DNA of 64,000 nt, taken from positions 1 to 64,000 of the forward strand of contig JABGQA010000088.1 of the NCBI GenBank assembly GCA_018644665.1. The letters are read 5' to 3'. Position numbers and translations under genes: made by a program. The DNA comes from Candidatus Poribacteria bacterium. Its GTDB lineage: Bacteria > Poribacteria > WGA-4E > GCA-2687025. Below, one piece after another: positions 9,552-18,709 of the stretch; the stretch's first letter is position 1, and the number at the start of each line of letters is the position of its first letter. The notes beneath the pieces are model-generated. The model was not told the origin of the DNA. It ran no database searches and was given only the letters and a program-made list of their open reading frames with translations.

Positions 9552-12240
9552 CGAGAAAGACCGTGGTCCCTTGACCCGGACTCGCCTCGAACGCCACCTC
9601 CCCGGAAAACGGGCGGAGGCGCTCCGTCATCGCCAGAAGTCCGAACCGGCCGTCGACCGGCTGCGCCAGGGTGGCATCGATATCGAAGCCCACACCATCG
9701 TCCTCGACGATCACGGTGAGACGGTCGCCTCGCTGCTGCATTGTCACGCTCACGCTGCTGGCCTTGGCGTGCAGCTTCACGTTCGTGAGCGCCGCATGCG
9801 CGGCCCGATACAGAGCGATCTCCACCGCAGGGGGTAGACGACCGCCTGTCGGGTCATGCCCATGGAAGCCTACCTTGACGCCGAGTTGCTCTCCCAGACG
9901 CAGGACGTCCTGTTCCAACGTCGCAGCAAGACCGAGATGCTCCAGAGAACTCGGCCGCATCTCCAACGCCAGGTTCCGGATGCTGGCCAGCGTCTCCGTG
10001 GTGAGTTCGCGAAGCTGTGCGACATCGTGCCCCAGCGAGTCGGAACTCAGTTTACGCTCCAGCGCGCGCATTCCCAGAAGCAGGGATGACAGACCCTGTC
10101 CCGCCCGGTCGTGGAGTTCCCGCGCGATGTGCGTGTGTTCCTCCTCCTGGATCGTGAGGATACGCTGCATGAGACGCGATCGCTCATCCTGCGTCGTGCG
10201 GAGATTCTGCTCTGCACGCTCTCGCACGGTCAGCTCGCTCTGCAGCTGCTGATAGGCTTCGTCCAGCGCGCGAGTGCGCTCAGCCACGCGCGCCTCAAGG
10301 CGAACATTGAGATCCTGGATCGCCTCCTCGTGCGCCGCGCGCACGATCGCGGACGCCAGTACATTGGCGATGGACTCAATGAAGTCCACGTCCTCAGCCC
10401 GGAATTCACGATGGCGGGACGTGTGTGCGCCTAGAACTCCGTAAGGTCCTTCCACGCCGCGAACCACGACGCTCAGACCACTGACGACCCGATGGTCCAG
10501 TAGCAGTTGCGGCCCGCGGAAGCGGGCCTCCTCCCGCAGGTTCTGGACGACCACGGGACTGTCGGAGAGCAGTGTGAATCCAGCCTGCGATTCCGGGCCC
10601 GCATCCACAGCGGCATGGCCCACCAGCCCTGATGACCAGCCTATCCCTGCTTCCAAACGCAGATTCTCGCCATCGGGCATCAACCGCAGCACCTTGGCGT
10701 GTGTCGCGTCGAGGGTATCGACCAACACTTCACATGCGCGCTGCAGAAGCGACGGCAAGTCTCGACCCGCGAGCGCCTCTTGGCCGAACTGAGCCGCCAC
10801 TGCCTGCTGACGCGCGCGGGCCGCCAGCAACGCCTCCGCGCGGCGATGGCTGGTCACGTCGCGGATAACACTCACGACCTCGTCGGCGCCCACGGGAGCC
10901 ATTCGCAGATCGTAGAAGCTGCCGTCACCCTCACCTTCGATCTGATACTGATCGGTCTGGACGGTCTGGGTGCGCAGCGCGCGATCGATCAACTGTCGCC
11001 CACTCGCCGCCAGATCCGGCGGCAACACCTCCTCCATGAACTTGCCCAGGAACGCGTCCACCGGAATGAGCGTGTCGATCTCCGGAGCCTTGTAGCAGTT
11101 GAGATAGCGACCGTCGGCGTCCTGGTGCAGGACGAGGTCGGGCATCGCAGAGAGGATCGCAGCCTTCTCGTTCTCACTCTCTCGGAGGGAGCGCTCCGCC
11201 GAGAGCCGATCGGTGATGTCCTCCACCATCGCGAACGTCTGCACGAAACGACCGCTATTATCGCGGAGCGCCGTCGCCACTCGATCCCCCACGACGACCG
11301 TGCCGTCCGCGCGGACGTACCGCTTCACCGTCCGATATTGGTCCCGCTTCCCGTCGACCAACTCCGCAAACAGACGCGCGTTCCCGTCGGCATCGTCCGG
11401 GTGCGTGTATTCTCGAATCGGCAGTCCCAGCAGCTCTGCTTCGCTCCGCTGCAGCATCCGCGCGAACGCCGGATTCGCGTGGATGAGATCCCCGGCGGCG
11501 CTGGCGACGGCGATCCCTATCGGGGATGCATCGTAGATGGCTCGGAATCTACGTTCTCCTTCCCGGAGCGCATCTTCCATCGATCTACGTTCCGTGATGT
11601 CCTCGACCACACTGAGGAAACGCACAGATCCGTCGTCAAGACGATCCGCGGCGATGTCCACGGCCGCCCACACGATCTCCCCGTCCCTACGCACGTAACG
11701 CTTCTCGAAGCGGCAGCGATCCTGCGCCCCATCGACCAGCGTCCCCGCCATGGCCACGCTGCTGTCGACATCGTCGGCGTGGGTCACGTCGACAATCGAC
11801 ATCTCCCGCAGTTGCTCTTCCGAATACCCAAGCATCTGCTGGATCGCGAGGTTGACCTCGACGAACCGTCCGTCCGAGCCAACAAGCGCGAGACCGACAG
11901 GCGAGTGCGCGAAGAACACGTGGAATCTGTCGTCTGCTCCGCGGCCCCGCCCATCTTCCTGTCGGCCGCGATGCTGCGAATCTCCTGTATCGGAAGCCGA
12001 CCCACCCTTCGACGCCGCGCGCGGGGGCGCAGTCGCGACGCGTTCCTCTCGTCGGCTGGAAGACGGACGCCGGTATTCGCCGAGGATACGCGTGATGAGA
12101 TCCGTGCTCCCGCCGACGGTACCGCGCACTTCGCGCACCGTGGGGAGGATCCCAGAGGAAGAGACATGACGCTCGATATGGCGCCGGATGCGGCGGGTTC
12201 GCTCTGGGCCAGATAGCCTGGATGGCGCCGACGTCGTCAT
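9529..12240 (-). CDS. PAS-PAS-PAS-GAF histidine kinase with KfrA-like N-terminal domain
   Basis: A 903-residue soluble NarL-class sensor kinase. Residues 8-55 (PTVREVRGTVGGSTDLITRI) resemble the KfrA N-terminal DNA-binding domain of plasmid proteins, an unusual partner for a kinase. Then come three PAS domains with PAC tails (about 107-225, 230-345, 350-460; endings VVEDITERRS, MVEDITDRLS, VIRDVTSHRR), a GAF domain (about 475-630), a coiled coil, HisKA_3 with the phospho-acceptor His in HIARELHDRAGQGL (about 705), and HATPase_c (VEDDGVGFD, about 860). No transmembrane helix was seen, so the signal is probably cytosolic. No response regulator lies in the window, which makes this an orphan kinase. 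The normal C-terminal sequence is present although transposase DNA begins within its last codons. Confidence 0.85.
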   Translation of the reverse strand: MTTSAPSRLSGPERTRRIRRHIERHVSSSGILPTVREVRGTVGGSTDLITRILGEYRRPSSSRREERVATAPPRAASKGGSASDTGDSQHRGRQEDGRGRGADDRFHVFFAHSPVGLALVGSDGRFVEVNLAIQQMLGYSEEQLREMSIVDVTHADDVDSSVAMAGTLVDGAQDRCRFEKRYVRRDGEIVWAAVDIAADRLDDGSVRFLSVVEDITERRSMEDALREGERRFRAIYDASPIGIAVASAAGDLIHANPAFARMLQRSEAELLGLPIREYTHPDDADGNARLFAELVDGKRDQYRTVKRYVRADGTVVVGDRVATALRDNSGRFVQTFAMVEDITDRLSAERSLRESENEKAAILSAMPDLVLHQDADGRYLNCYKAPEIDTLIPVDAFLGKFMEEVLPPDLAASGRQLIDRALRTQTVQTDQYQIEGEGDGSFYDLRMAPVGADEVVSVIRDVTSHRRAEALLAARARQQAVAAQFGQEALAGRDLPSLLQRACEVLVDTLDATHAKVLRLMPDGENLRLEAGIGWSSGLVGHAAVDAGPESQAGFTLLSDSPVVVQNLREEARFRGPQLLLDHRVVSGLSVVVRGVEGPYGVLGAHTSRHREFRAEDVDFIESIANVLASAIVRAAHEEAIQDLNVRLEARVAERTRALDEAYQQLQSELTVRERAEQNLRTTQDERSRLMQRILTIQEEEHTHIARELHDRAGQGLSSLLLGMRALERKLSSDSLGHDVAQLRELTTETLASIRNLALEMRPSSLEHLGLAATLEQDVLRLGEQLGVKVGFHGHDPTGGRLPPAVEIALYRAAHAALTNVKLHAKASSVSVTMQQRGDRLTVIVEDDGVGFDIDATLAQPVDGRFGLLAMTERLRPFSGEVAFEASPGQGTTVFLDVPIAPA

Positions 12241-12528
12241 CGCCTTCTCCTCACGGACGACGGGAACATGTTCCTATATCGCGACACTACTCCCAGAGAG
12301 AAGGTGTGTCAATGGGGACGAACGCGCACGTACCACGCTCCCTCGACATCCCGACGCGCGACTGAAGACGGCGTCATAGAACCCTATTGGACCGACACCG
12401 GTGAATGCGCTTGCCATGCGGGTCGGATCTGGCCATATTGCTGGTGTCCCAAGTGTCGGGACGCTGACGGCTAGCCAGGGTCAATGCCGATCGGAGCCGA
12501 TGAGCCGGTTGGAACAGAACACACGTCG

Positions 12529-13392
12529 CTATTCCGCGTTCCCCGCGGCTCTAACGCAGCGGAAACCGTAGATGTCGTACCCAAAGCACACGTCCACATA
12601 GCCAGGAGCTTCGTTGTAGCGGTAGGCCGATCGGCACTGCCCGGCGTCGGCCGCCCAGCTCCCGCCACGAACGACTCTGGTGTCACCGGCGTCGGGCCCG
12701 GTAGGATCCTGTTGGGGGCTACTCCCGTAGTAGTCGACCCCGTAGAAGTCGTTGCACCACTCCCAGACGTTCCCGTACATGTCGAATAGACCCCAGGGGT
12801 TGGGCAGCTTTGCGCCGACAGGCCGAGGTCGTCCTCCGGAGTTGTCTTCGAACCAGGCGTAATCCTTGAGCTTGCGGGCCGCGTCTCCGAACCAGTAGCG
12901 CGTCCGAGTGCCGGCGCGGCAGGCGTACTCCCACTCGGCCTCGGTCGGAAGCCGGTATCCATCCGCATCGAAGGCGCATTCCCACGTGTCTTCGTCGTAT
13001 GCGGGCTGCAGACCTTCGACGCGCGAGCGCGCGTTGCAGAACCGAACCGCATCAGACCAACGGACCTGCTCGACCGGGTTCTTGTCCGCTACCCATCTCG
13101 CCGGGTTCGCACCCATGATCTGTTGGTGCGTCGCCTGCGTCACGAGAGTTCGGTCCATGTAGAACGCGCCCACCTCGACCGGGTGAGGGGTCTCGTCGGG
13201 CTCGCCGTTCTCATCTCCCATCGTGAAGGCGCCTCCCGGCACAAGAACCATGTCGATGCCGGACTTGGCTCCCTCGGCGCCCCTCGTCAGTTCCGCCAGG
13301 CCGCGCCGTGCCGACCCGGCGACGATGACGGCAATCGTCCCGTAGACGGCATCGGACAGGAAGCGACGTCGAGTGATGGCGATGCTCGGCAT
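12529..13392 (-). CDS. SUMF1/formylglycine-generating-enzyme-like protein, Tat-exported
   Basis: A 287-residue protein. The N-terminus has a twin-arginine motif (TRRRFLSDA) followed by a hydrophobic stretch. The SUMF1 fold is clear: MVLVPGGAFTMGDENG, then YRLPTEAEWEYACRAG, WGLFDMYGNVWEWCND, RVVRGGSW and the terminal GFRCVRA. True formylglycine-generating enzymes use two active-site cysteines after GGSW; here the first equivalent position appears to be Ala and only the second (GQCRSAYR) is Cys, so sulfatase-activating chemistry is doubtful. It is the last gene of a minus-strand cluster with an unknown secreted protein, an SGNH-like protein and an MBOAT. A CAPSR-type sulfatase is encoded 16 kb away, but linkage is not evident. 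Confidence 0.8.
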   Translation of the reverse strand: MPSIAITRRRFLSDAVYGTIAVIVAGSARRGLAELTRGAEGAKSGIDMVLVPGGAFTMGDENGEPDETPHPVEVGAFYMDRTLVTQATHQQIMGANPARWVADKNPVEQVRWSDAVRFCNARSRVEGLQPAYDEDTWECAFDADGYRLPTEAEWEYACRAGTRTRYWFGDAARKLKDYAWFEDNSGGRPRPVGAKLPNPWGLFDMYGNVWEWCNDFYGVDYYGSSPQQDPTGPDAGDTRVVRGGSWAADAGQCRSAYRYNEAPGYVDVCFGYDIYGFRCVRAAGNAE

Positions 13393-13443
13393 GCAGGTAC
13401 CCCCAAGTGCTTTCGCGGTGGCGTCGACGGCGGGCAGATCGGA

Positions 13444-15186
13444 TCAGTAGTCCGACCATATCTCGTACTCTCTAGGTTCCCTGAGCAGCGCCTTCGTGCG
13501 GCGTCGGATCTCCTCGGCGAACGGAATCGCGCGACGATCCGGGGCGCTACGGTATCCCGCTTCCTGGAACAGCTTGCGGGCGGTCGTGTGCAACTGCCGC
13601 ATTAGGGTCTCTAGAGACCCACCCATCCCAGTCCACTCGTTCTTCAGCTTCATGAATTCCGAGAGCGCATCCACATCCGCGTCCACGCTTTGGGCCAATG
13701 CGACCGTGCGTATGCCTAACTCCCGCGCGTATGCTAGATCCCTGATGTTCTCTCGGTGATGGTCGAACACATCCGACATGCGGCTAGTGATGTCGGCCAT
13801 CTCGCCGAGGTACGCGTCCATCTCGGGTCGATCCGCGCGACTCGCCGAGAGGTACTCGGTCATCTCGTCGACGAACGCGCGGTATTCGTCGGCGCGTTCG
13901 GCCAGTACGACCAGGTGCGACATCATGTCCTCTATCCCGGCCTGTATGTACTCGATCTTCTCGCGCTGCTGCCCCTCCGCGAAGATCGGTTTCAGCCTGT
14001 CCGTGACGCCACAGGTTGCCGTGGCGACGACCGTGTTGGGCCGATACGCGGGTCGCATCACGCGGCCGTCGACGTCCATTTCGCCGACGTACGCCGCCTC
14101 ATCCAAGGCGCGCCTCAAGACGTCCGCGGGAGTGCGCGCGGCTTCGACGGGGTCGCCGTCAGATTCCAGGCAGTAGACCAGGGAGAACCCCTTGGCAGGG
14201 ATTCTCTTGCCGAGATGGAACATCGCGCGGTCGCCATCGAACCACGCGGGATAGGCGTACGTGCCGATCCCTGCTCTCCACATCCGTCCCCGCTTGGCTT
14301 CGAGGAATCGGAACGTCGTCTTCACCCGGTCCTCGACCAACTGGGTAGTCCACTTGGCGCGGAAGGGCCGCTGCCAGTCCGAGGCGACGTCTCGTTCCAC
14401 GTAGGCTGACGTGAACGTCTCCCTGTGCCAGATGCCGGGCGTATCGAGCAGCGCCACGTGGATCGGCCTCCCACCGGCCCCGATGTCCATCGACGTCGCC
14501 TGACGCTCTCGGGATTCGGCGGCGCCGAGAGTCAGACTGGCTTTCCGTCCCACGTCCGGCCAGGCAGCGACGAGCATACCGTCCCCACCCCGCAGTAGTC
14601 CCAAGAGAACCTTACCGGAGGACGGCACGTGCAGCGTCTCAACGCCGTACTCGTCGGGAACGAAGACAAGATCGTCGGTGAGGAAGTCTGGAGCGACGAC
14701 GTATTCGATATCCGCGAGAAGACGGATGCCGCTCGCGCCCGGCGTGACCTTCAGAACACAGTCGTCCGTGAACTCGAAGGCCACGCGCTCCTTCGCGCCC
14801 GGGTCGGAGTACTCGACTTCGACGGTCACTGCGCCGTCGGCGCTCCGCAGTATATTGCGGACAACCATGGACGCCGTCTTTGCCCGGAACGGGCCCAGCC
14901 GCACCCGGCGACTTCCATTGCGCGAATGTACGGCCACTCCCTGATCTGAGCGGAAGACCGCGGACACGTGCTCGTTCTCAACTACGATATGCCCTCGCGG
15001 TCGGTATCCCGGCGCGGCGTTCCCCGGAACGTCGGCCCAACCGGCCCTATCCCCGAGGTCGATCGCATCGACATCCGGCGACTGCGTGTCCCAGACGTGG
15101 ATGCGCGCAACGCTGGTCGAGGCGATGGCGCAAAAAAGGAACAGCGCGACGATAAGCGAGTCAATCCGGGACGGCTCGGGCATCAA
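13444..15186 (-). CDS. secreted protein of unknown function
   Basis: A 580-residue protein with a clear signal peptide (hydrophobic LIVALFLFCAIASTSVA, cleavage near residue 27). I do not recognise a family. The first about 330 residues are rich in beta-strand and aromatic segments (RGHIVVENEHVSAVFRSDQG, DDLVFVPDEYGVETLH, GIWHRETFTSAYVERD), suggesting a beta-sandwich. The last about 220 residues are helical and charged (EKIEYIQAGIEDMMSHLVVL, DHHRENIRDLAYARELG) and may form a coiled-coil bundle. Its start overlaps the 3' end of the upstream SGNH-like gene by 26 bp, and the SUMF1-like gene follows after 51 bp. It is therefore probably co-translated with a cell-surface acylation module. Confidence 0.75.
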   Translation of the reverse strand: MMPEPSRIDSLIVALFLFCAIASTSVARIHVWDTQSPDVDAIDLGDRAGWADVPGNAAPGYRPRGHIVVENEHVSAVFRSDQGVAVHSRNGSRRVRLGPFRAKTASMVVRNILRSADGAVTVEVEYSDPGAKERVAFEFTDDCVLKVTPGASGIRLLADIEYVVAPDFLTDDLVFVPDEYGVETLHVPSSGKVLLGLLRGGDGMLVAAWPDVGRKASLTLGAAESRERQATSMDIGAGGRPIHVALLDTPGIWHRETFTSAYVERDVASDWQRPFRAKWTTQLVEDRVKTTFRFLEAKRGRMWRAGIGTYAYPAWFDGDRAMFHLGKRIPAKGFSLVYCLESDGDPVEAARTPADVLRRALDEAAYVGEMDVDGRVMRPAYRPNTVVATATCGVTDRLKPIFAEGQQREKIEYIQAGIEDMMSHLVVLAERADEYRAFVDEMTEYLSASRADRPEMDAYLGEMADITSRMSDVFDHHRENIRDLAYARELGIRTVALAQSVDADVDALSEFMKLKNEWTGMGGSLETLMRQLHTTARKLFQEAGYRSAPDRRAIPFAEEIRRRTKALLREPREYEIWSDY

Positions 15187-16288
15187 CAGACCCCCTGCGT
15201 AATCGGCCCATCCACTCTCGGAAGGACCGGCTCTCGAACAGTGTGTCGGCGATTCTTGCGTAGCCTTCCGCGAGTACGTGGCTCGCGTCGGCGTAATACT
15301 CGCCGGGCATGTCGGACACGGTCAGATGCGGCGTCTCCATCGCGACTAGTAGCGACTCCATGGCGCCTCTTGCAGTGCGGTAACGCGCGAGACTGGACGG
15401 AGCCAGGAGGTGAGGATTGAACGGCCCCACTACGACGAACACGTCGTTGTCCCGCGCGACGAGGAGGTGTATCAGATCGCGGAACGACTGCCACTGCAGC
15501 GATTCCTCCAAGTCGATCCAGGGCAGGTCGACGGGCTCTATCCCGCGGCGTGTCCAGGGAACCGGGTTGGAGCGAGGCCTCCGCTCCGGCTGCGGTGCGA
15601 CGAATGCACCACCACGGAATGGATTCCGGTACGGGTTCAGCATGGACCACTCCGCCGGCGCCATGTTCTCGAAGTGGTTGAGACGAATGTGGGCGGCCAG
15701 ATCGAGGAAGGGCGCCTGCCGTGCCACGACTACGCCGAGTCGCTCGACCAGGGACGCGTCGTAGCAGGCGAGCCACGGCGTGATCTGGGGCGCCAGGCGA
15801 GGGTGGTTGAAACGGGTCTCCTCCTCGCCCTGGAGGTCGCGTTCCACGGAACTCATCCACAGCGCGTTCAGATGGAGAATCACGCCTCGACCCGATACGG
15901 CCCTCCCGTAGTGTTTCATCAAGCCGAGCATCGCGACCGGATGCAGCCCGTCGACGCCCAGGTTCGCGACCATACGCGCCCCCGCCCGCCGGTTCAAATA
16001 GTGCGACAGCGTCTGCTCGGGCGGTGCGTACTGACCCCAGACGAACGAATCCCCAATGACTACCGCGGGGTAGCGGGCGGCGGCGTATCGACTCCATCGA
16101 GACAACGACCAGTAGTCCGTGCTCAGATGGTACGGAGTCCGGTAATCGTCCATGGGCTCGAATCTCTCGAGTCCGCGCCAAGCGTGAGGCGCCCCCAAGG
16201 CCACGGCCCCCAGCAGGACAGCGACGATCAGCCAGTCACGCCACGATAGGCGGAGGGCGTTAGAACTGAAAGTAAATGAACGGCTCAT
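15161..16288 (-). CDS. membrane-anchored SGNH/GDSL-like hydrolase or acetyltransferase accessory protein
   Basis: A protein of about 375 residues. I prefer the ATG at 16288 over a TTG five codons upstream. One N-terminal membrane segment (WLIVAVLLGAVALGA) is followed by an extracytoplasmic domain with YPAVVIGDSFVWGQY, a GDSL-like block I whose Ser is the candidate nucleophile, and a late Asp/His-type block (YYADASHVLAEGYARIAD) like the DxxH of SGNH enzymes. Partners of MBOAT proteins such as AlgX/AlgJ and DltD have this architecture. The gene overlaps the end of the MBOAT gene and the start of the next gene, so it probably receives acyl groups moved by the MBOAT and places them on an exported polymer. 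The acceptor is unknown. Confidence 0.78.
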   Translation of the reverse strand: MSRSFTFSSNALRLSWRDWLIVAVLLGAVALGAPHAWRGLERFEPMDDYRTPYHLSTDYWSLSRWSRYAAARYPAVVIGDSFVWGQYAPPEQTLSHYLNRRAGARMVANLGVDGLHPVAMLGLMKHYGRAVSGRGVILHLNALWMSSVERDLQGEEETRFNHPRLAPQITPWLACYDASLVERLGVVVARQAPFLDLAAHIRLNHFENMAPAEWSMLNPYRNPFRGGAFVAPQPERRPRSNPVPWTRRGIEPVDLPWIDLEESLQWQSFRDLIHLLVARDNDVFVVVGPFNPHLLAPSSLARYRTARGAMESLLVAMETPHLTVSDMPGEYYADASHVLAEGYARIADTLFESRSFREWMGRLRRGSVDARAVPD

Positions 16289-17636
16289 GGCTCGGGCTCG
16301 CAAACAGGACGAGGTAGATCAAGATGCAACACATCATCGCCACCTTCACCGGCCTCATCTCGGCGATGCGCCCGAGGCGAGACTCGAAGAATAGCTGATA
16401 CGCCCAGACTGCCAGGCACAACGTCAGTACGATCAGGGGCACTTGCGGATCCGCCAGGCCGGTGGTGAACAGTCGTCCTACGATCAGATAGGCGTCGCCC
16501 AGGCTTTCCGCTCGGAAGAATATCCACGCGAACGTGACGAACGCGAAGACGAACAGGCGTTTCACGGAGGCCGGGATCCTATCTCGATAGAACGACGTGC
16601 CCTCGAGTTCACGGGTAAGACATCTCCCGACGGCGTGCACGGCACCCCAGAGAACGAACGTCCACGCGGCCCCATGCCACAACCCCGAAAGGAGCATCGT
16701 CAACGCCATGTTGCGGTAAGTCCTTAGCCGGCCGCCGCGGTTTCCTCCCAAGGGAATATACACGTACTCCTTGAACCACGAGGACAGACTGATGTGCCAG
16801 CGACTCCAGAAGTCACCCAGGCCCGTGGCGAGGTACGGATTCCGGAAGTTGAGCATCAGATCGAAGCCCATCATCCGCGCGACTCCGCGCGCCATGTCGG
16901 TATAGCCGCTGAAATCGAAGTAGATCTGCCAGCTGAAGGCGAAAGTCGCCAGCGCTAGGGCGGGCCCGTGGAAAAGAGCCGGAGCGCCGTAGACTCGATC
17001 GACATACAGCGACAAATGGTCAGCCAGGGCAACCTTCTTGAACAGTCCGACGGCGAAGAGTGACAGGCCGTCGGTGACCCTCTCGGGGGATATCTCGCGC
17101 CGTCGTTCCAACTGAGGAAGAAGGCCACCGGCCCGTTCGATCGGTCCTGCCACGAGTTGCGGGAACAGCGAGACAAAGGTCGCGAACTTAACGAAGTCCT
17201 TCTCCCTCGGGATCTTGCCTCGATAGAAGTCGATCGTGTAGCTCATAGACTGGAACGTGTAGAACGAGATGCCCACGGGGAGAAGGAATCCGGGACTGGG
17301 AATCCTCGTAGAGGCGCCCAGCTGGGCAAGCAGCGCGTTCATGTTCTCGGTGACAAACGTCCCGTACTTGAGCGTCGCCAACAGCCCTAGATTGTTGATC
17401 ACACTGACGACGAGCCCGAGTCGCCGTCTTGGGCTTCTCGCCATCCAGAGGACGGCGAAGTAGTCGATCGCCGTCGAGTACACGATGAGCAGCAGATAGA
17501 GCGGGTTCCACCATCCATAGAAGAAGTACGAGGCGGCCAGGAGCCAGGGGAGCCGAAGTCTCGTCGTCCGTAGCGGTAGGTAGGCGAGATAGACGATGAG
17601 GAAGAAGACTGCGAATTGCCAACTATGGAACAGCAT
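16260..17636 (-). CDS. MBOAT family O-acyltransferase (AlgI/DltB-like)
   Basis: A 458-residue polytopic membrane protein of normal AlgI length. Diagnostic blocks: FQSMSYTIDFYRGKI, FPQLVAGPIERAG, IYFDFSGYTDMARGVARMMG, the family motif DFWSRWHISLSSWFKEYVYI and the catalytic-His block LLSGLWHGAAWTFVLWG. About ten hydrophobic segments are spread through the chain. MBOAT proteins carry an acyl group across the membrane for O-acylation of exopolysaccharide or teichoic acid. It heads an overlapping operon whose next gene encodes an SGNH-like partner, the usual two-component acylation arrangement. No polysaccharide synthase genes are in the window, so the modified polymer is unknown. Confidence 0.92.
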   Translation of the reverse strand: MLFHSWQFAVFFLIVYLAYLPLRTTRLRLPWLLAASYFFYGWWNPLYLLLIVYSTAIDYFAVLWMARSPRRRLGLVVSVINNLGLLATLKYGTFVTENMNALLAQLGASTRIPSPGFLLPVGISFYTFQSMSYTIDFYRGKIPREKDFVKFATFVSLFPQLVAGPIERAGGLLPQLERRREISPERVTDGLSLFAVGLFKKVALADHLSLYVDRVYGAPALFHGPALALATFAFSWQIYFDFSGYTDMARGVARMMGFDLMLNFRNPYLATGLGDFWSRWHISLSSWFKEYVYIPLGGNRGGRLRTYRNMALTMLLSGLWHGAAWTFVLWGAVHAVGRCLTRELEGTSFYRDRIPASVKRLFVFAFVTFAWIFFRAESLGDAYLIVGRLFTTGLADPQVPLIVLTLCLAVWAYQLFFESRLGRIAEMRPVKVAMMCCILIYLVLFASPSHEPFIYFQF

Positions 17637-17825
17637 CGCGCATCGGCCTGGGGTGTCGGGCGTGCCCAGATCTTAGGAGTAGCCTCAAGGGCCATCCCCT
17701 CCGCCCGGGCGCTCGGTCTGCGTGGCCCGAGTATGACACTCTACGTGGCCAAGCGCAGCTCATGTCACAGCACCGTCGCGGCATCCGAGTGCGACATATC
17801 GGCCTCTATAGGAAGGCGGCCGGAT

Positions 17826-18167
17826 CTACGTCCTGTACGTGAGCGCCAGCATCGCTCGTCGGCCTCGACGCTCTGGGTTCATTCTTACGTGCCAGTGGTG
17901 CGTGGGCAGCTCCGTTCCCCTCCCATATTCCCGAGCCATGTTGATCCAGTTGGCGCTCAGGTAAGCATCCCCGGCTGCCCATGTATAGGCAGTTAGTTTC
18001 ACTACAGCGCCTCCGAGCAGGCGGCTGCCGGCCTCCGTGGTCCAGTGGTACTCACCTATCCACCCGGCCGGCTCATACATAACGAGGAACCAGCCCAGGA
18101 TGGACCCCGCAGCGAATCCCAGAGCCTTCCATCCTTCCCCGTTGTACAGCTGACCGGCCCCATCCAC
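17826..18167 (-). pseudogene. small membrane protein fragment with GAGQLYNGE motif, possibly frameshifted
   Basis: A 113-residue stretch beginning MDGAGQLYNGEGWKALGFAA with one or two hydrophobic segments and a basic tail. The GAGQ(L/F)YNGExWKG pattern is seen in small bacterial membrane proteins of the DUF5683/TM2-like kind. Just upstream, another minus frame (about 18180-18300) contains an Ala/Pro linker and RKRPGVALRSSLVV, which is what normally precedes this motif. The two parts may therefore be one gene broken by a frameshift near 18185. Alternatively the short gene is intact with an uncertain start. Confidence is limited because the match is a short motif. Confidence 0.4.
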
Positions 18168-18709
18168 GAAGATCCCACTACCAGCGACGACCTCAAAGCT
18201 ACACCAGGTCTCTTGCGACCGCGAACGGGTACGGCAGCTGCTTGTGCGGCCGGTGCGGACGCATCTTGGTCGACTGGATACAGTTCCTGGGGCAGCTTCT
18301 CACCCATCTCACTCAATCGGCGGTCAATCGCATGAGTTCTGGCCGTTCCATCAGGAGCCAGTCCTTCGGCTGAGGCCGGGATGCTGATGACGTCCTTCGA
18401 CCATGCGATAGAGACGTAGTCTTGGGCGGAGGCCCTCCTGACACGAGCATTGTCCCGACGGTAAGAAGTGGCTCGAGTAACCGCGTTGGCACGCCTTCCA
18501 TCGGCCCGGCACACGACTGCCCGATCCTGTCGACTATGTCACGCGTCCGGCGGTCCTAGATGCGCCTCGGTCAAGGGAACACACGAACCACGCAGCGTAG
18601 CTCGGATCCCAAGAGAGGAACATGACGTAACCTAAGTTGGCTCTACCCAGGTCATCTGCATTCGGTCGGAAACGAACGTTTGGTGATGGCGCGGGCGCCC
18701 TGCCACGCC
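18168..18709. other. intergenic, no confident gene
   Basis: Apart from the possible upstream half of the GAGQLYNGE protein (about 18180-18300, minus), open frames here have no recognisable motifs or ribosome-binding sites. The segment 17637-17825, upstream of the MBOAT operon, must hold its promoter, but no convincing -35/-10 pair was found. Confidence 0.4.

Noticed and set aside
10699..12216. 505-codon plus frame antisense to the histidine kinase
   Set aside because: No domain on this strand, while the minus strand has a complete multi-domain kinase.
12268..12474. Small Cys-rich plus-strand protein (68 codons) between the SUMF1-like and kinase genes
   Set aside because: The Cys-rich end (CACHAGRIWPYCWCPKC) is curious, but there is no ribosome-binding site, no known family, and it lies antisense within a control region.
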